A stretch of 8,964 nt of DNA. Source: Treponema sp. (GTDB lineage: Bacteria > Spirochaetota > Spirochaetia > Treponematales > Breznakiellaceae). Where the stretch lies: the NCBI GenBank assembly GCA_031271075.1, contig JAISWN010000119.1:1-8964 (forward strand), read 5' to 3'. The position numbers and the translations under genes are program-made. Below are positions 1 to 7,024 of the stretch, piece by piece (position 1 is the first letter of the stretch; each line of letters begins with the position of its first letter). The notes under the pieces are model-generated. The model did no database searches. It was given only the letters and a program-made list of their open reading frames with translations, and was not told the DNA's origin.

Positions 1-1583
1 CCCCGCCGGCCCTCCTCGCGGAAAGACTCTTCGCCAAATTCCGTTACCGCCCCGTAACGGGAGGGATCAAGCAGTTCCCCGTAACTTGCGCTGATCAGGG
101 CTTCCACCGCCTTCTCCGCCCCCAGACGCTCGATGAGCTGGCGGCATACCTTGGCAAGGAAGGGGGAAGCCGGCGCATCCTCCGGGCCATCTTCCCCCCC
201 CTGGGCGGGAACCGTCCCGGCAGGGGCAAGGCCGTCCGCCCCCTCCGTATCGGGATCGGGCGGCGCGGGCAGTTCAGCCCTTTCCGGCAGCGCCACGTCA
301 GCCGCGTCCACCGCGTCAGCCGCCAAAGACTGCTCTCCCGGGAGGGCCTCCAGTACGGAAGCGACGATCCGCGCCCTGACGGCTTTCATGACCGATTTCA
401 CTGAGGGAACTTTCATCCAGAGGATGCCACTTCCCAGAACCCGTTCCATGCTCCGGGAAAGCTGGGCGATCCTCCCCCGTTCCGCGGGAAGGGCCAGGCT
501 TATCGCCTTGCCGCGCCGTCCGGCCCGCCCGGTCCGGCCTATCCGGTGTACGTAGCTTTCCCGGTCGCCGGGTAAGTCCCAGTTAATCACGTGGGTAAGC
601 CGTTCAATGTCCAGCCCCCGGGCCGCCACATCGGTAGCCACCAGGATCGTCGTCTGTTTCGAGCGGAAACGCCGCAGGGTCCGTTCCCGGGCCTCCTGGG
701 AAAGATCCCCGTGAATGGCCTCGGCGGGGTAACCGGACTCCACCAGGCGGCGGTTAAGTTCATCGGTTCCGGCCTTGGTGGCGCAAAAGATCAGGCCGTA
801 AAACCCTTCGGCGCTGTCCACAATCCGGCGCAGGGCCTCAAGCCGGTCTTCCCTTTTCAGGATCATGTAGAACTGGTCTACCGCGGGTTTCTCGTCTTCC
901 GGGGCCGCGTCCTCCAGGATATCCGCCTCCCCGATATGGTTACGCACCACCTTGAGGATAAGCTCCGGCATGGTGGCGGAAAACAGGGCCATGCGGCGCT
1001 CGCTTTTGAGACCGGCCATGATGGTCTCCACATCCTCAAAAAAACCCATGTCCAGCATCTCGTCCGCTTCGTCCAGGATGAACCAGTCAACCGCGGAAAG
1101 ATCCAGCACCTTGCGATCCATCAGATCCATCACCCGGCCCGGAGTGCCCACCACGATCTCCGTACCCCGCTTTAAATCCAGGATCTGGCTCCGGATGGAG
1201 GCCCCGCCGTAAACCGCGGTAATCCGGGGCCAGAAACGCGCCGCCCCGTCCGGCCCCCGGGCAATCGCGGCGCCTCCCGCCGGGGGGGTAAAACTCGCCA
1301 CCTCCCGGGACACCTGGAGGGCAAGCTCCCTGGTGGGGGTTAAAATCAGCGCCTGGGGGGCGTGTCCCTGCCGGCTTATCCGTTCCACCAGGGGGATGCC
1401 GAAGGCGGCGGTTTTTCCCGTTCCGGTTCGGGCCTTGACGATAAGATGCCCGCTCTCCGCAAGGAGCCGGGGCAGGGCAATGGTCTGGATAGGGGTGGGA
1501 GCCGTAAAACCTTTGAGGCTTAAAGCCCCAAGTACCGCGTCGGATAAACCGAAGGAGGAAAAAGAACCGGGATCAGTGATCAT
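1..1583 (-). CDS. DEAD-box ATP-dependent RNA helicase (DeaD/CsdA-like), 3' end outside window
   Basis: ATP-dependent RNA helicase that remodels structured RNA or ribosomal particles in the cytoplasm. I read 527 codons from the ATG at 1583 without a stop or frameshift. The core motifs are in order: PTPIQ of the Q motif (29-33), ARTGTGKT Walker A (51-58), PTRELALQ (83-90), TPGR (147-150), DEAD (171-174), SAT (202-204), ARGLD (321-325) and HRIGRTGRAGR (346-356). Both RecA domains are therefore complete. About 15 extra Gly/Ala/Pro-rich residues sit between motifs Ia and Ib (near 100-118). After the core comes a low-complexity Ala/Pro/Asp/Glu stretch (about 415-475), then a helical segment that runs off the window; DeaD proteins usually carry an RNA-binding domain there. 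The ATG just upstream at 1596 is out of frame and stops after six codons. Divergent from the nuclease-fold gene. Which paralogue (DeaD, RhlE, DbpA) is not decidable without the C-terminus. Confidence 0.95.
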   Translation of the reverse strand, partial: MITDPGSFSSFGLSDAVLGALSLKGFTAPTPIQTIALPRLLAESGHLIVKARTGTGKTAAFGIPLVERISRQGHAPQALILTPTRELALQVSREVASFTPPAGGAAIARGPDGAARFWPRITAVYGGASIRSQILDLKRGTEIVVGTPGRVMDLMDRKVLDLSAVDWFILDEADEMLDMGFFEDVETIMAGLKSERRMALFSATMPELILKVVRNHIGEADILEDAAPEDEKPAVDQFYMILKREDRLEALRRIVDSAEGFYGLIFCATKAGTDELNRRLVESGYPAEAIHGDLSQEARERTLRRFRSKQTTILVATDVAARGLDIERLTHVINWDLPGDRESYVHRIGRTGRAGRRGKAISLALPAERGRIAQLSRSMERVLGSGILWMKVPSVKSVMKAVRARIVASVLEALPGEQSLAADAVDAADVALPERAELPAPPDPDTEGADGLAPAGTVPAQGGEDGPEDAPASPFLAKVCRQLIERLGAEKAVEALISASYGELLDPSRYGAVTEFGEESFREEGRR

Positions 1584-1591
1584 AGAATTCC

Positions 1592-1597
1592 ATTATA
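1592..1597 (-). promoter_or_regulatory. Consensus -10 box of the helicase gene
   Basis: The minus strand reads TATAAT here, ending 8 nt before the helicase start codon at 1583. No convincing -35 is seen (TGGATC at the 17-bp spacing, 3 of 6 matches). With the usual 6-8 bp from -10 to the start point, transcription would begin at or within a base or two of the ATG, giving an essentially leaderless mRNA. There is no separate Shine-Dalgarno beyond the GGA in GGAATTCT. Confidence 0.5.
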
Positions 1598-1650
1598 CGG
1601 AACTGGGGACAGAAGATCCACGATGTCTTTACCAAGGCCGAAACCTTTAG

Positions 1651-1672
1651 TATGCTATAAACAAGGGGGGAG
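1651..1672 (+). promoter_or_regulatory. Extended -10 and Shine-Dalgarno of the nuclease-fold gene
   Basis: TGCTATAAA (1653-1661) fits an extended -10 (TGn followed by TATAAA). TATGCT at 1651 with TTTACC 17 bp upstream (1628-1633) is an alternative. A purine run AGGGGGGAG (1664-1672) lies 2 nt before the ATG and sets the start at 1675. The leader would be very short, about 7-12 nt. Confidence 0.45.
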
Positions 1673-1674
1673 CT

Positions 1675-2277
1675 ATGCCCATAGCGAAAACAACAACGAA
1701 AAAGGCCGCAAAAACCGCCAAAGAGCCTGCCAAAAAGGTGACCTTAGATGACGTATGGGCAACCATAAACGGGATTGGTAAGGCGCACAAAGAGACGGAA
1801 GCGGCGATCAAAGAGACGCAGAAAGCTCTTAAAGAGACCCAGCGGATAGTCGGCGACCTGGGCAACAAGTTCGGCGATGAGGCCGAATACACCCTGGTTC
1901 CCGGTTTGCCGGAAAAGTTCAGACAGTTCGGCTTCGATTTTGACGCGATAAACCGCAACCGGAAGATCAACAACAAGGCGCATAACATACACGCCGAGGT
2001 AGACGCCTTCCTGGAAAACGGGACGCAGGCAATGGCGGTAGAAGTGAAGGCGAAACTCCAGAAGGCCGATGTGGACAGCCACGTCAAGCGCATGGAAAAA
2101 CTGCGCCGGCACGCGGATCTGCGCGGTGACAGGCGGGAATTTTTCGGGGCGATGGCGGCCACGGTGGTACACGATGACGAAAGGAACTATGCCCTTAAAA
2201 ACGGCTTTTACGTTATCGAACCGTCCGGGGAAGACGTAAAGGTAACCAAGCCGGATTCGGATCCCCGGATCTGGTAA
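1675..2277 (+). CDS. Small PD-(D/E)XK nuclease-fold protein with heptad-repeat coiled coil
   Basis: A 200-residue cytoplasmic protein of unknown role. The N-terminus (1-21) is a Lys/Ala/Thr tail that could bind nucleic acid. Residues 39-59 form three exact heptads, KETEAAI, KETQKAL and KETQRIV, predicting a short coiled coil and probably oligomerisation. The C-terminal half matches the PD-(D/E)XK pattern: HAEVDAFL (105-112) supplies E108 and D110, and MAVEVKAKL (120-128) supplies E123 and K125, on two adjacent strands about 13 residues apart. I recall similar short proteins (coil plus restriction-like fold, often labelled DUF3782 or hypothetical) in multiple copies in treponemes and cyanobacteria; that is memory, not a search. 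No partner methylase, toxin or antitoxin is adjacent, so a restriction system is not supported. It stands alone between a divergent helicase and its own terminator. The fold assignment is fairly good; activity and target are unknown. Confidence 0.8.
   Translation: MPIAKTTTKKAAKTAKEPAKKVTLDDVWATINGIGKAHKETEAAIKETQKALKETQRIVGDLGNKFGDEAEYTLVPGLPEKFRQFGFDFDAINRNRKINNKAHNIHAEVDAFLENGTQAMAVEVKAKLQKADVDSHVKRMEKLRRHADLRGDRREFFGAMAATVVHDDERNYALKNGFYVIEPSGEDVKVTKPDSDPRIW
1789..1851 (+). repeat. Three tandem 21-bp units encoding KETxxxh heptads
   Basis: Three in-frame 21-bp units each begin AAAGAGAC and encode K-E-T-(E/Q)-x-x-(I/L/V). They lie inside the nuclease-fold gene and build its coiled coil. 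The units are similar rather than identical (third bases and the x positions differ), so this is an old internal duplication. Confidence 0.75.
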
Positions 2278-2308
2278 TCGCGTTTAGCGGCGGCCTCCCC
2301 TCTCCAAT

Positions 2309-2344
2309 CAACAACCCCGCCGCAAGCACGGGGTATGTTGTTTT
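2309..2344 (+). terminator. Rho-independent terminator after the nuclease-fold gene
   Basis: CAACAACCCCG (2309-2319) pairs with CGGGGTaTGTTG (2329-2340), giving 11 base pairs with one bulged A and a 9-nt loop, followed directly by TTTT (2341-2344). It lies 31 nt after the stop codon at 2277 and separates this gene from the methyltransferase gene. Confidence 0.75.
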
Positions 2345-2371
2345 GGTAAGGTATTAGGCTCAGGGTTTAAT
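2343..2371 (+). promoter_or_regulatory. Probable sigma-70 promoter of the rRNA methyltransferase gene
   Basis: TTGGTA (2343-2348) and TTTAAT (2366-2371) are separated by 17 bp. Transcription would start near 2378, leaving a leader of about 16 nt with the ribosome site AGAAAGGAG (2381-2389). The -35 overlaps the T-run of the preceding terminator. A short inverted repeat, GGGT/ACCC (2363-2375), spans the -10. Confidence 0.5.
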
Positions 2372-2393
2372 ACCCAAGTGAGAAAGGAGCCCT

Positions 2394-3842
2394 ATGAAGC
2401 GCATCATACTAAAAGCCGGGGAAGAAAAACGGATCCTGGCCGGACACCCCTGGGTGTTCGACAACGAGGTTGACCGGGTACTGGAGAATCCGGCGGGATC
2501 CCCGAACCGGAAACCCGGATCCGCGGAAAAAACCGCGTCCCTGGAACCGGGGGAGCTTGCCGATGTGGAAAGTTCCCGCCGGGAATACCTGGGCCGGGCC
2601 TTCGCCAATCCGCATTCGAAGATCCTGGCCCGGATATACAGCCCTTCCAAGGAGGGGGTTGACCGGGGTTTCTTCAAGCGCCGGCTGCGGGAGGCCCTGA
2701 GCCGCCGGATTGCCTATCCTGCGGCCTACGATCTCTACGCCGAATCCGCCCGCCTGGTCTTTGCGGAGGCGGATTTTCTCCCCGGCCTTATGGTTGACCG
2801 TTTCGTGGGCTGGCCTCTGGCGGCGCTGGCCGGGGAAGGCGTCCCTGCGGAACGCCCCCTAAGCCGGGAAAGGCTTGTCCAGGCCCTGGGCCCGCCCGCT
2901 TCGTGGCTTGCCGTACAGTTCCTTACCTACGGTATGGATTCCCGCCGGGAGGAGATCCTTTCCGCCCTGGAAGAGGTGCTGGGGGAAGACGCCTTCCTCC
3001 TCCACGGGAAGAAGCCCCTGGGGCTCCCCGCCGGGATAGCGGACAGATCTCCCCCAAAGATACGGGAACTGGAGGGCCTTCCCCCGGCGGCGGCCCTGGT
3101 TCGGGGAACTATCCCCTCCGGGGGTATCGTGATCTTTGAGAACGGCTACCCTTTCCTGGTGAACCTGGAGGAGGGGCAGAAAACCGGCTGCTTCCTGGAT
3201 CAGCGGGACAACCGCCGCCTTGCCGCCCAATACGCATCCCGCTACGCCGATCAATACATGACCGCCCTCCGGGCCGCCGCCGATCCTCCCCAGCCCTCCG
3301 GCCGGCCTTTCCGGATTCTGGATCTCTGCGCCTATACCGGCGGTTTCGGCATCCACGCCCTCCGGGGCCTGGGCGCCGCGCCGGGAGAGGCGCTCTGCGT
3401 GGATGTTTCCGGGGAAGCCCTGCGGGGCCTCCGGGCAAACGCCGCCCTCAACGGGCTGGAAGATCGGATCGGAACCCTGGAGGCCGACATCTTTGATTAC
3501 CTCCGGGCCGCCGAAAGGGGGAAGGAATCCTGGGATATGATCATCCTGGATCCCCCGGCCTTCGCCAAAACCCACTCCGCCCTGAAGGACGCCTTCCGGG
3601 GTTACCGGGAGATAAATCTCCGGGCCATCAGGATCCTCAAACCCGGCGGTATACTGATCACCTGCTCGTGCAGTCAGGCCCTGGACGAAGGCCGTTTCAA
3701 GCGGCTGGTAGCCGACGCGGCGGCCGACGCGGAACGCCGCCTTATCCGGCTGGATTTCCGCTCCCAGGCTATGGATCATCCGGTTCTGGTGGGTTATGCC
3801 GAATCCCTGTATCTGAAATGCGGAGTGTACCGGGCGCTGTAA
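2394..3842 (+). CDS. RlmI-type class I SAM-dependent rRNA (cytosine-5) methyltransferase
   Basis: A predicted 482-residue enzyme of the RlmI/YccW family, which in E. coli makes m5C1962 in 23S rRNA using S-adenosylmethionine. The N-terminal PUA domain is marked by LAGHPWVFDNEV (about residues 15-26). The family linker signature GQKTGCFLDQRDNRR is at 261-275. The Rossmann methylase domain follows with motif I DLCAYTGGFG (310-319), an acidic cofactor strand near CVDVSGEAL, the DPPAF motif (386-390) and TCSCS (423-427), whose cysteines may include the catalytic one. E. coli RlmI is 396 residues; the extra length comes partly from an 18-residue polar insert in the PUA domain (about 36-54) and loops elsewhere. 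The start is set by AGAAAGGAG 4 nt upstream of the ATG. It sits 76 bp before uxaE with no clear terminator, so some read-through is possible. The exact target cytosine is inferred from the family. Confidence 0.9.
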   Translation: MKRIILKAGEEKRILAGHPWVFDNEVDRVLENPAGSPNRKPGSAEKTASLEPGELADVESSRREYLGRAFANPHSKILARIYSPSKEGVDRGFFKRRLREALSRRIAYPAAYDLYAESARLVFAEADFLPGLMVDRFVGWPLAALAGEGVPAERPLSRERLVQALGPPASWLAVQFLTYGMDSRREEILSALEEVLGEDAFLLHGKKPLGLPAGIADRSPPKIRELEGLPPAAALVRGTIPSGGIVIFENGYPFLVNLEEGQKTGCFLDQRDNRRLAAQYASRYADQYMTALRAAADPPQPSGRPFRILDLCAYTGGFGIHALRGLGAAPGEALCVDVSGEALRGLRANAALNGLEDRIGTLEADIFDYLRAAERGKESWDMIILDPPAFAKTHSALKDAFRGYREINLRAIRILKPGGILITCSCSQALDEGRFKRLVADAAADAERRLIRLDFRSQAMDHPVLVGYAESLYLKCGVYRAL

Positions 3843-3892
3843 CCGGGATTCAAACGTCCGTTTCTCTGATTCCTCATCCGTCCGTCCTGTGG

Positions 3893-3898
3893 TATAAT
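3893..3898 (+). promoter_or_regulatory. Consensus -10 box of uxaE
   Basis: A perfect TATAAT lies 20 nt before the uxaE ATG. The sequence 17 bp upstream (TTCCTC, 3870-3875) is a poor -35. Initiation near 3905 would leave a leader of roughly 14 nt made up almost wholly of the ribosome site AGAGGAG (3904-3910) and its spacer. This suggests uxaE can be transcribed separately from the methyltransferase gene. Confidence 0.5.
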
Positions 3899-3918
3899 GC
3901 CCCCAGAGGAGATACTAA

Positions 3919-5340
3919 ATGAGTTATTTGGGATTCGATGAGTACGAAAAATCTATAAACCGGATTGGCGAGGGCGTGGTATTTCTGGCTAAAGCCACGG
4001 CTAAAGACGGGGCTGAGGACTTCATCATCGCCCGGGGGGTTCCGGGTTTCAAGGGCGAAGACCTGGGGGAGGGCAGGATCAAAGCGCCCCTGGACCACGA
4101 AAACGCCGAAACCCTGCGGAAGCTGCTGCCTTTTACCGCCCCCAGCCGGGTACTGACCAAAGACCGGAGCTTCGGGGTGGGGGATCGGCTGGGAATCGCC
4201 GCCCCGGGGCATATCAGGATCTTTGAACGCTACGACGCCTATCCGGTTTTTGCCCAGCAGTCCATCCGGGAACTCAACCTGACCAACAGGACTTACGAAG
4301 ACGTGCTGGACGCGGTAACTTTCGCCGTGTTCCAGGAGGGCTTCAAAAAAGCCTGGGGCGCCGACGGGGATCACCTTAAAACCGTCAAGGATGTGGAATA
4401 CGCCCTTTCCCTTGGGTTCAGCATGATCACCCTGGACTGCTCGGATCATATCAAAACGGATATAAACGACGCCAACGCCCCTGCCCTGCCGGGAAACTAC
4501 GCCGCCAAGTATCTGAACCGGCAATTCGACATCGGCGAGGGGCAGGTTCTGGAATTCAGCGAGGCCGAACTTAGAAAAATTGTGGGGGTCTACGGAGAAG
4601 CCATCGGCTTTGCTGCGGACATGTACAACCGCTTCCTCAAGGACGGCAAATACGCGGCGGATTTCGAGATCTCCATCGACGAAACCGCCACCCCCACCAC
4701 CCCCTTGCAGCATTACTTTGTTGCCCGGGAACTCACCGACGCGGGAGTCCGTTTCGCCACCATGGCCCCCCGGTTCTGCGGGGAATTCCAGAAGGGGGTG
4801 GACTACAAAGGGGATCTTTCCCAGTTCGAAAAGGAAATAAAAATCCACGCGGTGATTGCCCGGCACTTTAAGTACAAGCTGAGCATCCACTCGGGTTCGG
4901 ACAAATTCAGCGTCTTCCCCAGCATCGGCCGGGAAACCCGGGGGATCTTCCACGTAAAGACCGCTGGAACCAACTGGCTTGAGGCCATGAGGGTAGCGGC
5001 GGTGGTGGATCCCGGCCTCTACCGGCAGATCCACAGGTACGCCCTCTCCGCCTTTGAGGAAGCCCGGAAGTACTACCACGTTACCACGGATCTTTCCAAA
5101 ATCCCCGACCTGGACAGCCTTAAGGATCCGGAACTCCCCGGACTCTTCGACCAGAACGACTCCCGGCAGCTTATCCACATCACCTACGGCCTTATCCTGA
5201 ACAAAAAGGACTCCGGCGGCTCTTACGAGTTCAAGGACAAGCTCTACAAACTGTGGAAGGAAAACGAGGAAGTCTACACCGAAGCCCTGGTAAGGCACAT
5301 CGGCAGACACCTGGATCTTCTGGGGGTGGAGAAGCAGTAA
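3919..5340 (+). CDS. uxaE: D-tagaturonate/D-fructuronate epimerase family protein (UxaE)
   Basis: A 473-residue protein resembling UxaE, first characterised in Thermotoga maritima (TM0440, about 480 residues), which epimerises D-tagaturonate to D-fructuronate. This lets galacturonate be degraded through the glucuronate branch without tagaturonate reductase and altronate dehydratase. The full family length is present. Segments rich in likely metal or substrate ligands are ITLDCSDHIKTD (170-181), DFEISIDETATPT (248-260), LSIHSGSDKFSVFPSIGR (321-338), FHVKTAGTNW (344-353) and RQLIHITYG (416-424). No signal peptide or membrane segment is seen, so it acts in the cytoplasm. AGAGGAG 8 nt upstream supports the start. 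No UxaC, UxuB, UxuA, Kdg or uptake gene is in the window, so the rest of the pathway must lie elsewhere. It converges with the sialidase-like gene. The assignment rests on remembered family similarity; substrate specificity is inferred. Confidence 0.88.
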   Translation: MSYLGFDEYEKSINRIGEGVVFLAKATAKDGAEDFIIARGVPGFKGEDLGEGRIKAPLDHENAETLRKLLPFTAPSRVLTKDRSFGVGDRLGIAAPGHIRIFERYDAYPVFAQQSIRELNLTNRTYEDVLDAVTFAVFQEGFKKAWGADGDHLKTVKDVEYALSLGFSMITLDCSDHIKTDINDANAPALPGNYAAKYLNRQFDIGEGQVLEFSEAELRKIVGVYGEAIGFAADMYNRFLKDGKYAADFEISIDETATPTTPLQHYFVARELTDAGVRFATMAPRFCGEFQKGVDYKGDLSQFEKEIKIHAVIARHFKYKLSIHSGSDKFSVFPSIGRETRGIFHVKTAGTNWLEAMRVAAVVDPGLYRQIHRYALSAFEEARKYYHVTTDLSKIPDLDSLKDPELPGLFDQNDSRQLIHITYGLILNKKDSGGSYEFKDKLYKLWKENEEVYTEALVRHIGRHLDLLGVEKQ

Positions 5341-5380
5341 TACTGATGGTGAAGGGTGGATTGCCCGGCAAAGGCAGGCA

Positions 5381-5413
5381 GGCGGAGCATTCCGCCGCCG
5401 ATCTTTATAGATC
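5381..5413. terminator. Hairpins between convergent uxaE and the sialidase-like gene, weak bidirectional terminator
   Basis: GGCGGA (5381-5386) and TCCGCC (5391-5396) form a perfect 6-bp stem with loop GCAT. Just beyond, GATCT/AGATC (5400-5413, loop TTAT) forms a second small stem that includes the sialidase-like stop codon. Neither is followed by a real T-run on either strand. They are the only terminator candidates in the 64-bp convergent gap. Confidence 0.35.
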
Positions 5414-7012
5414 CTCCGGCCTGAAACGGGCCCCTACCAAATGGCTTTTGCCGGGTTTGTCCCCAAGGTTAGTGTAATCAACAAACACGATACTACCATC
5501 ATCCAGAACAAGCCAGGAAGAATAACCGTGATCCGGATGGGATTGGCGGGGATGGGTGTTGGCATGAATAAGGGTAAGACGCTCGCGTTGATAGGCGTCG
5601 GGATATTTCCCGCCGGAGGCGGTCCAGTAGAAATCATAGTCCGGCAGGGTGGGATTAATCTCCCGGCAATGTACCGTCTTCCAGAAACTCTTCCCCTCAT
5701 CCCCGGCCTGGCCGAATTGGGTTCGTTTTCCCGGAATCGGCGAATAGAAATCACCATAGGCACATCCTTCATGAAAGACGCATTGATTGATAAGAACTTC
5801 CCCATCCACATCTACAGTAAGAAGCCCCCGGCGGGAATACAGTCGTATATGCCGGTACCGGCGCATATCGGCCTGTTTTGTGAAATCCGCCCCCCGGTCA
5901 TTCAACATGACCCGGTTCGGCGCGATATGTACTATCGCCTGGGCGGCGCCCATGAGGGTAAGCCCGTTGACACTAAGAAAGGCGGCGGCTTTATCGTCAG
6001 GACCTTCCACTCTCAGTTCAGCTTCAAAAATAAGTTCCGATTTGGTATTTTCCGGGGGTAACAGCGTATAGCGGCAGTCCAGTTCCGGCCCGTTTTCAAT
6101 AACCAGGGCGCCGTCTTCAAAACCGGCTTTGTATTCAGCCATGGGGCCGCCAATTTCGTAGTATCCCGCCTCTGCCCTTAGATCGCCGGTCCAGGCATAG
6201 GTGCCCACTCCGCCCAGAAGATTCCGCCCGGTAACCATCACCCGTCCATTGGGCAGCAGCTTACCGTAGGGTCTATGAAAATGGAAAGGGAGCATTTGGG
6301 GCGCCGTCCAGTTCCGGCCTTCGTCCCGGGAAAAACTTACAAAATTCGGAAAACCCGCACAGTGGTTTTCCCGCATGATAACCGCCCACTCTTTCTCCAG
6401 AAGAACCAGCGCCCCTTCACAGAAACGATGGTAACCGTCATGGGCAACGGTGGCGTATTCCTTCCAGGTCCGGCCTTTGTCTTCCGACAGGGAAATAATC
6501 ACCGCGAATTCCATGCTCTTGGCCCTCAAGACATGGGAGACTACCGCCAGCCGGCCGTTGGGCAGTTCCATAACCCTATCCGGTTCAAAACCAGGAATCT
6601 CGTTTTTTTGCGGGGGAGTCCAGGTTCTCCCGCCGTCCTCTGACCAGTAGATCCAGTTGCCAAAACCTTGTTCTTCATGGAAATAGCCGTAATCGTCATG
6701 ATCGATCAAGACTGCCAGCCGGCCATCGGAGAGACAACTAAGACGGGGCGTAACAAGGCGCTCGTCTCCTCTTGTAAGATCGGCCTTATCCACCTGGCTG
6801 AACTTATACCAGTTTTGTCCTTCGTCATCGCTTGCCAATATAGTCAGGATCTGGTTTACCTGCGACCAGTGCTGATCGTTATCACTGTAAACCAGAAGCA
6901 GCCGGCCCTCCCGGGTCTGAACAATATCCGGATTCTTGGTGAACCGATCCGGACTGATCCATATCGTATGGCATTTATCCGCGATACTCCGGGTATGGTT
7001 GTGTAAGATCAT
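5405..7012 (-). CDS. Sialidase-like (BNR/Asp-box) beta-propeller protein, intracellular
   Basis: A 535-residue predicted six-bladed propeller of the sialidase superfamily, possibly an exo-glycosidase acting on a glycan or sugar derivative. Four Asp boxes (SxDxGxxW) are exact: SDDEGQNW (61-68), SEDGGRTW (124-131), SEDKGRTW (176-183) and SRDEGRNW (228-235). Two arginines sit in usual triad positions, R213 (VIMREN) and R263 (MVTGRN). The N-terminal RIP motif is replaced by KNP (26-28), so true sialidase activity is doubtful. Residues about 300-420 form a beta-rich, non-propeller segment, and a last propeller-like strand follows (YSSWLVLDDGSIVFVDY, 497-513), so the segment looks inserted before the final blade. 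No signal peptide is visible, implying an imported substrate. The start is ATG 7012 because a perfect AAGGAGG lies 5 nt upstream; a longer reading frame from 7132 would overlap the upstream gene. It is the second gene of the operon, 10 bp after the UROD-like gene. Confidence 0.85.
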   Translation of the reverse strand: MILHNHTRSIADKCHTIWISPDRFTKNPDIVQTREGRLLLVYSDNDQHWSQVNQILTILASDDEGQNWYKFSQVDKADLTRGDERLVTPRLSCLSDGRLAVLIDHDDYGYFHEEQGFGNWIYWSEDGGRTWTPPQKNEIPGFEPDRVMELPNGRLAVVSHVLRAKSMEFAVIISLSEDKGRTWKEYATVAHDGYHRFCEGALVLLEKEWAVIMRENHCAGFPNFVSFSRDEGRNWTAPQMLPFHFHRPYGKLLPNGRVMVTGRNLLGGVGTYAWTGDLRAEAGYYEIGGPMAEYKAGFEDGALVIENGPELDCRYTLLPPENTKSELIFEAELRVEGPDDKAAAFLSVNGLTLMGAAQAIVHIAPNRVMLNDRGADFTKQADMRRYRHIRLYSRRGLLTVDVDGEVLINQCVFHEGCAYGDFYSPIPGKRTQFGQAGDEGKSFWKTVHCREINPTLPDYDFYWTASGGKYPDAYQRERLTLIHANTHPRQSHPDHGYSSWLVLDDGSIVFVDYTNLGDKPGKSHLVGARFRPEDL

Positions 7013-7017
7013 GTTAA

Positions 7018-7024
7018 CCTCCTT
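7018..7024 (-). promoter_or_regulatory. Perfect Shine-Dalgarno overlapping the upstream stop codon
   Basis: The minus strand reads AAGGAGG, then TTAAC, then the ATG at 7012. The first two bases of this site are the last two of the TAA stop of the UROD-like gene (7025-7023). A ribosome ending one gene would sit on the start site of the next, which favours translational coupling and decides the start of the sialidase-like gene. Confidence 0.85.

Noticed and set aside
591..1175. Plus-strand open frames across 133-1650
   Set aside because: They lie opposite the complete DEAD-box helicase motifs on the minus strand and contain no recognisable domain.
1647..2162. Minus-strand open frames opposite the nuclease-fold gene
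   Set aside because: They are antisense to a frame with a coiled-coil heptad pattern, a PD-(D/E)XK motif, a ribosome site and a terminator. A hydrophobic look alone does not support a membrane protein.
2859..3779. A 306-codon open frame antisense to the rRNA methyltransferase gene
   Set aside because: It is a shadow of a GC-rich gene; its translation is Gly/Pro-rich without motifs, whereas the opposite strand carries all RlmI motifs.
3874..5310. A 478-codon open frame antisense to uxaE
   Set aside because: It mirrors uxaE codon for codon, has biased low-complexity Gly/Val-rich sequence and no recognisable domain. The plus-strand frame has clear family motifs and a ribosome site.
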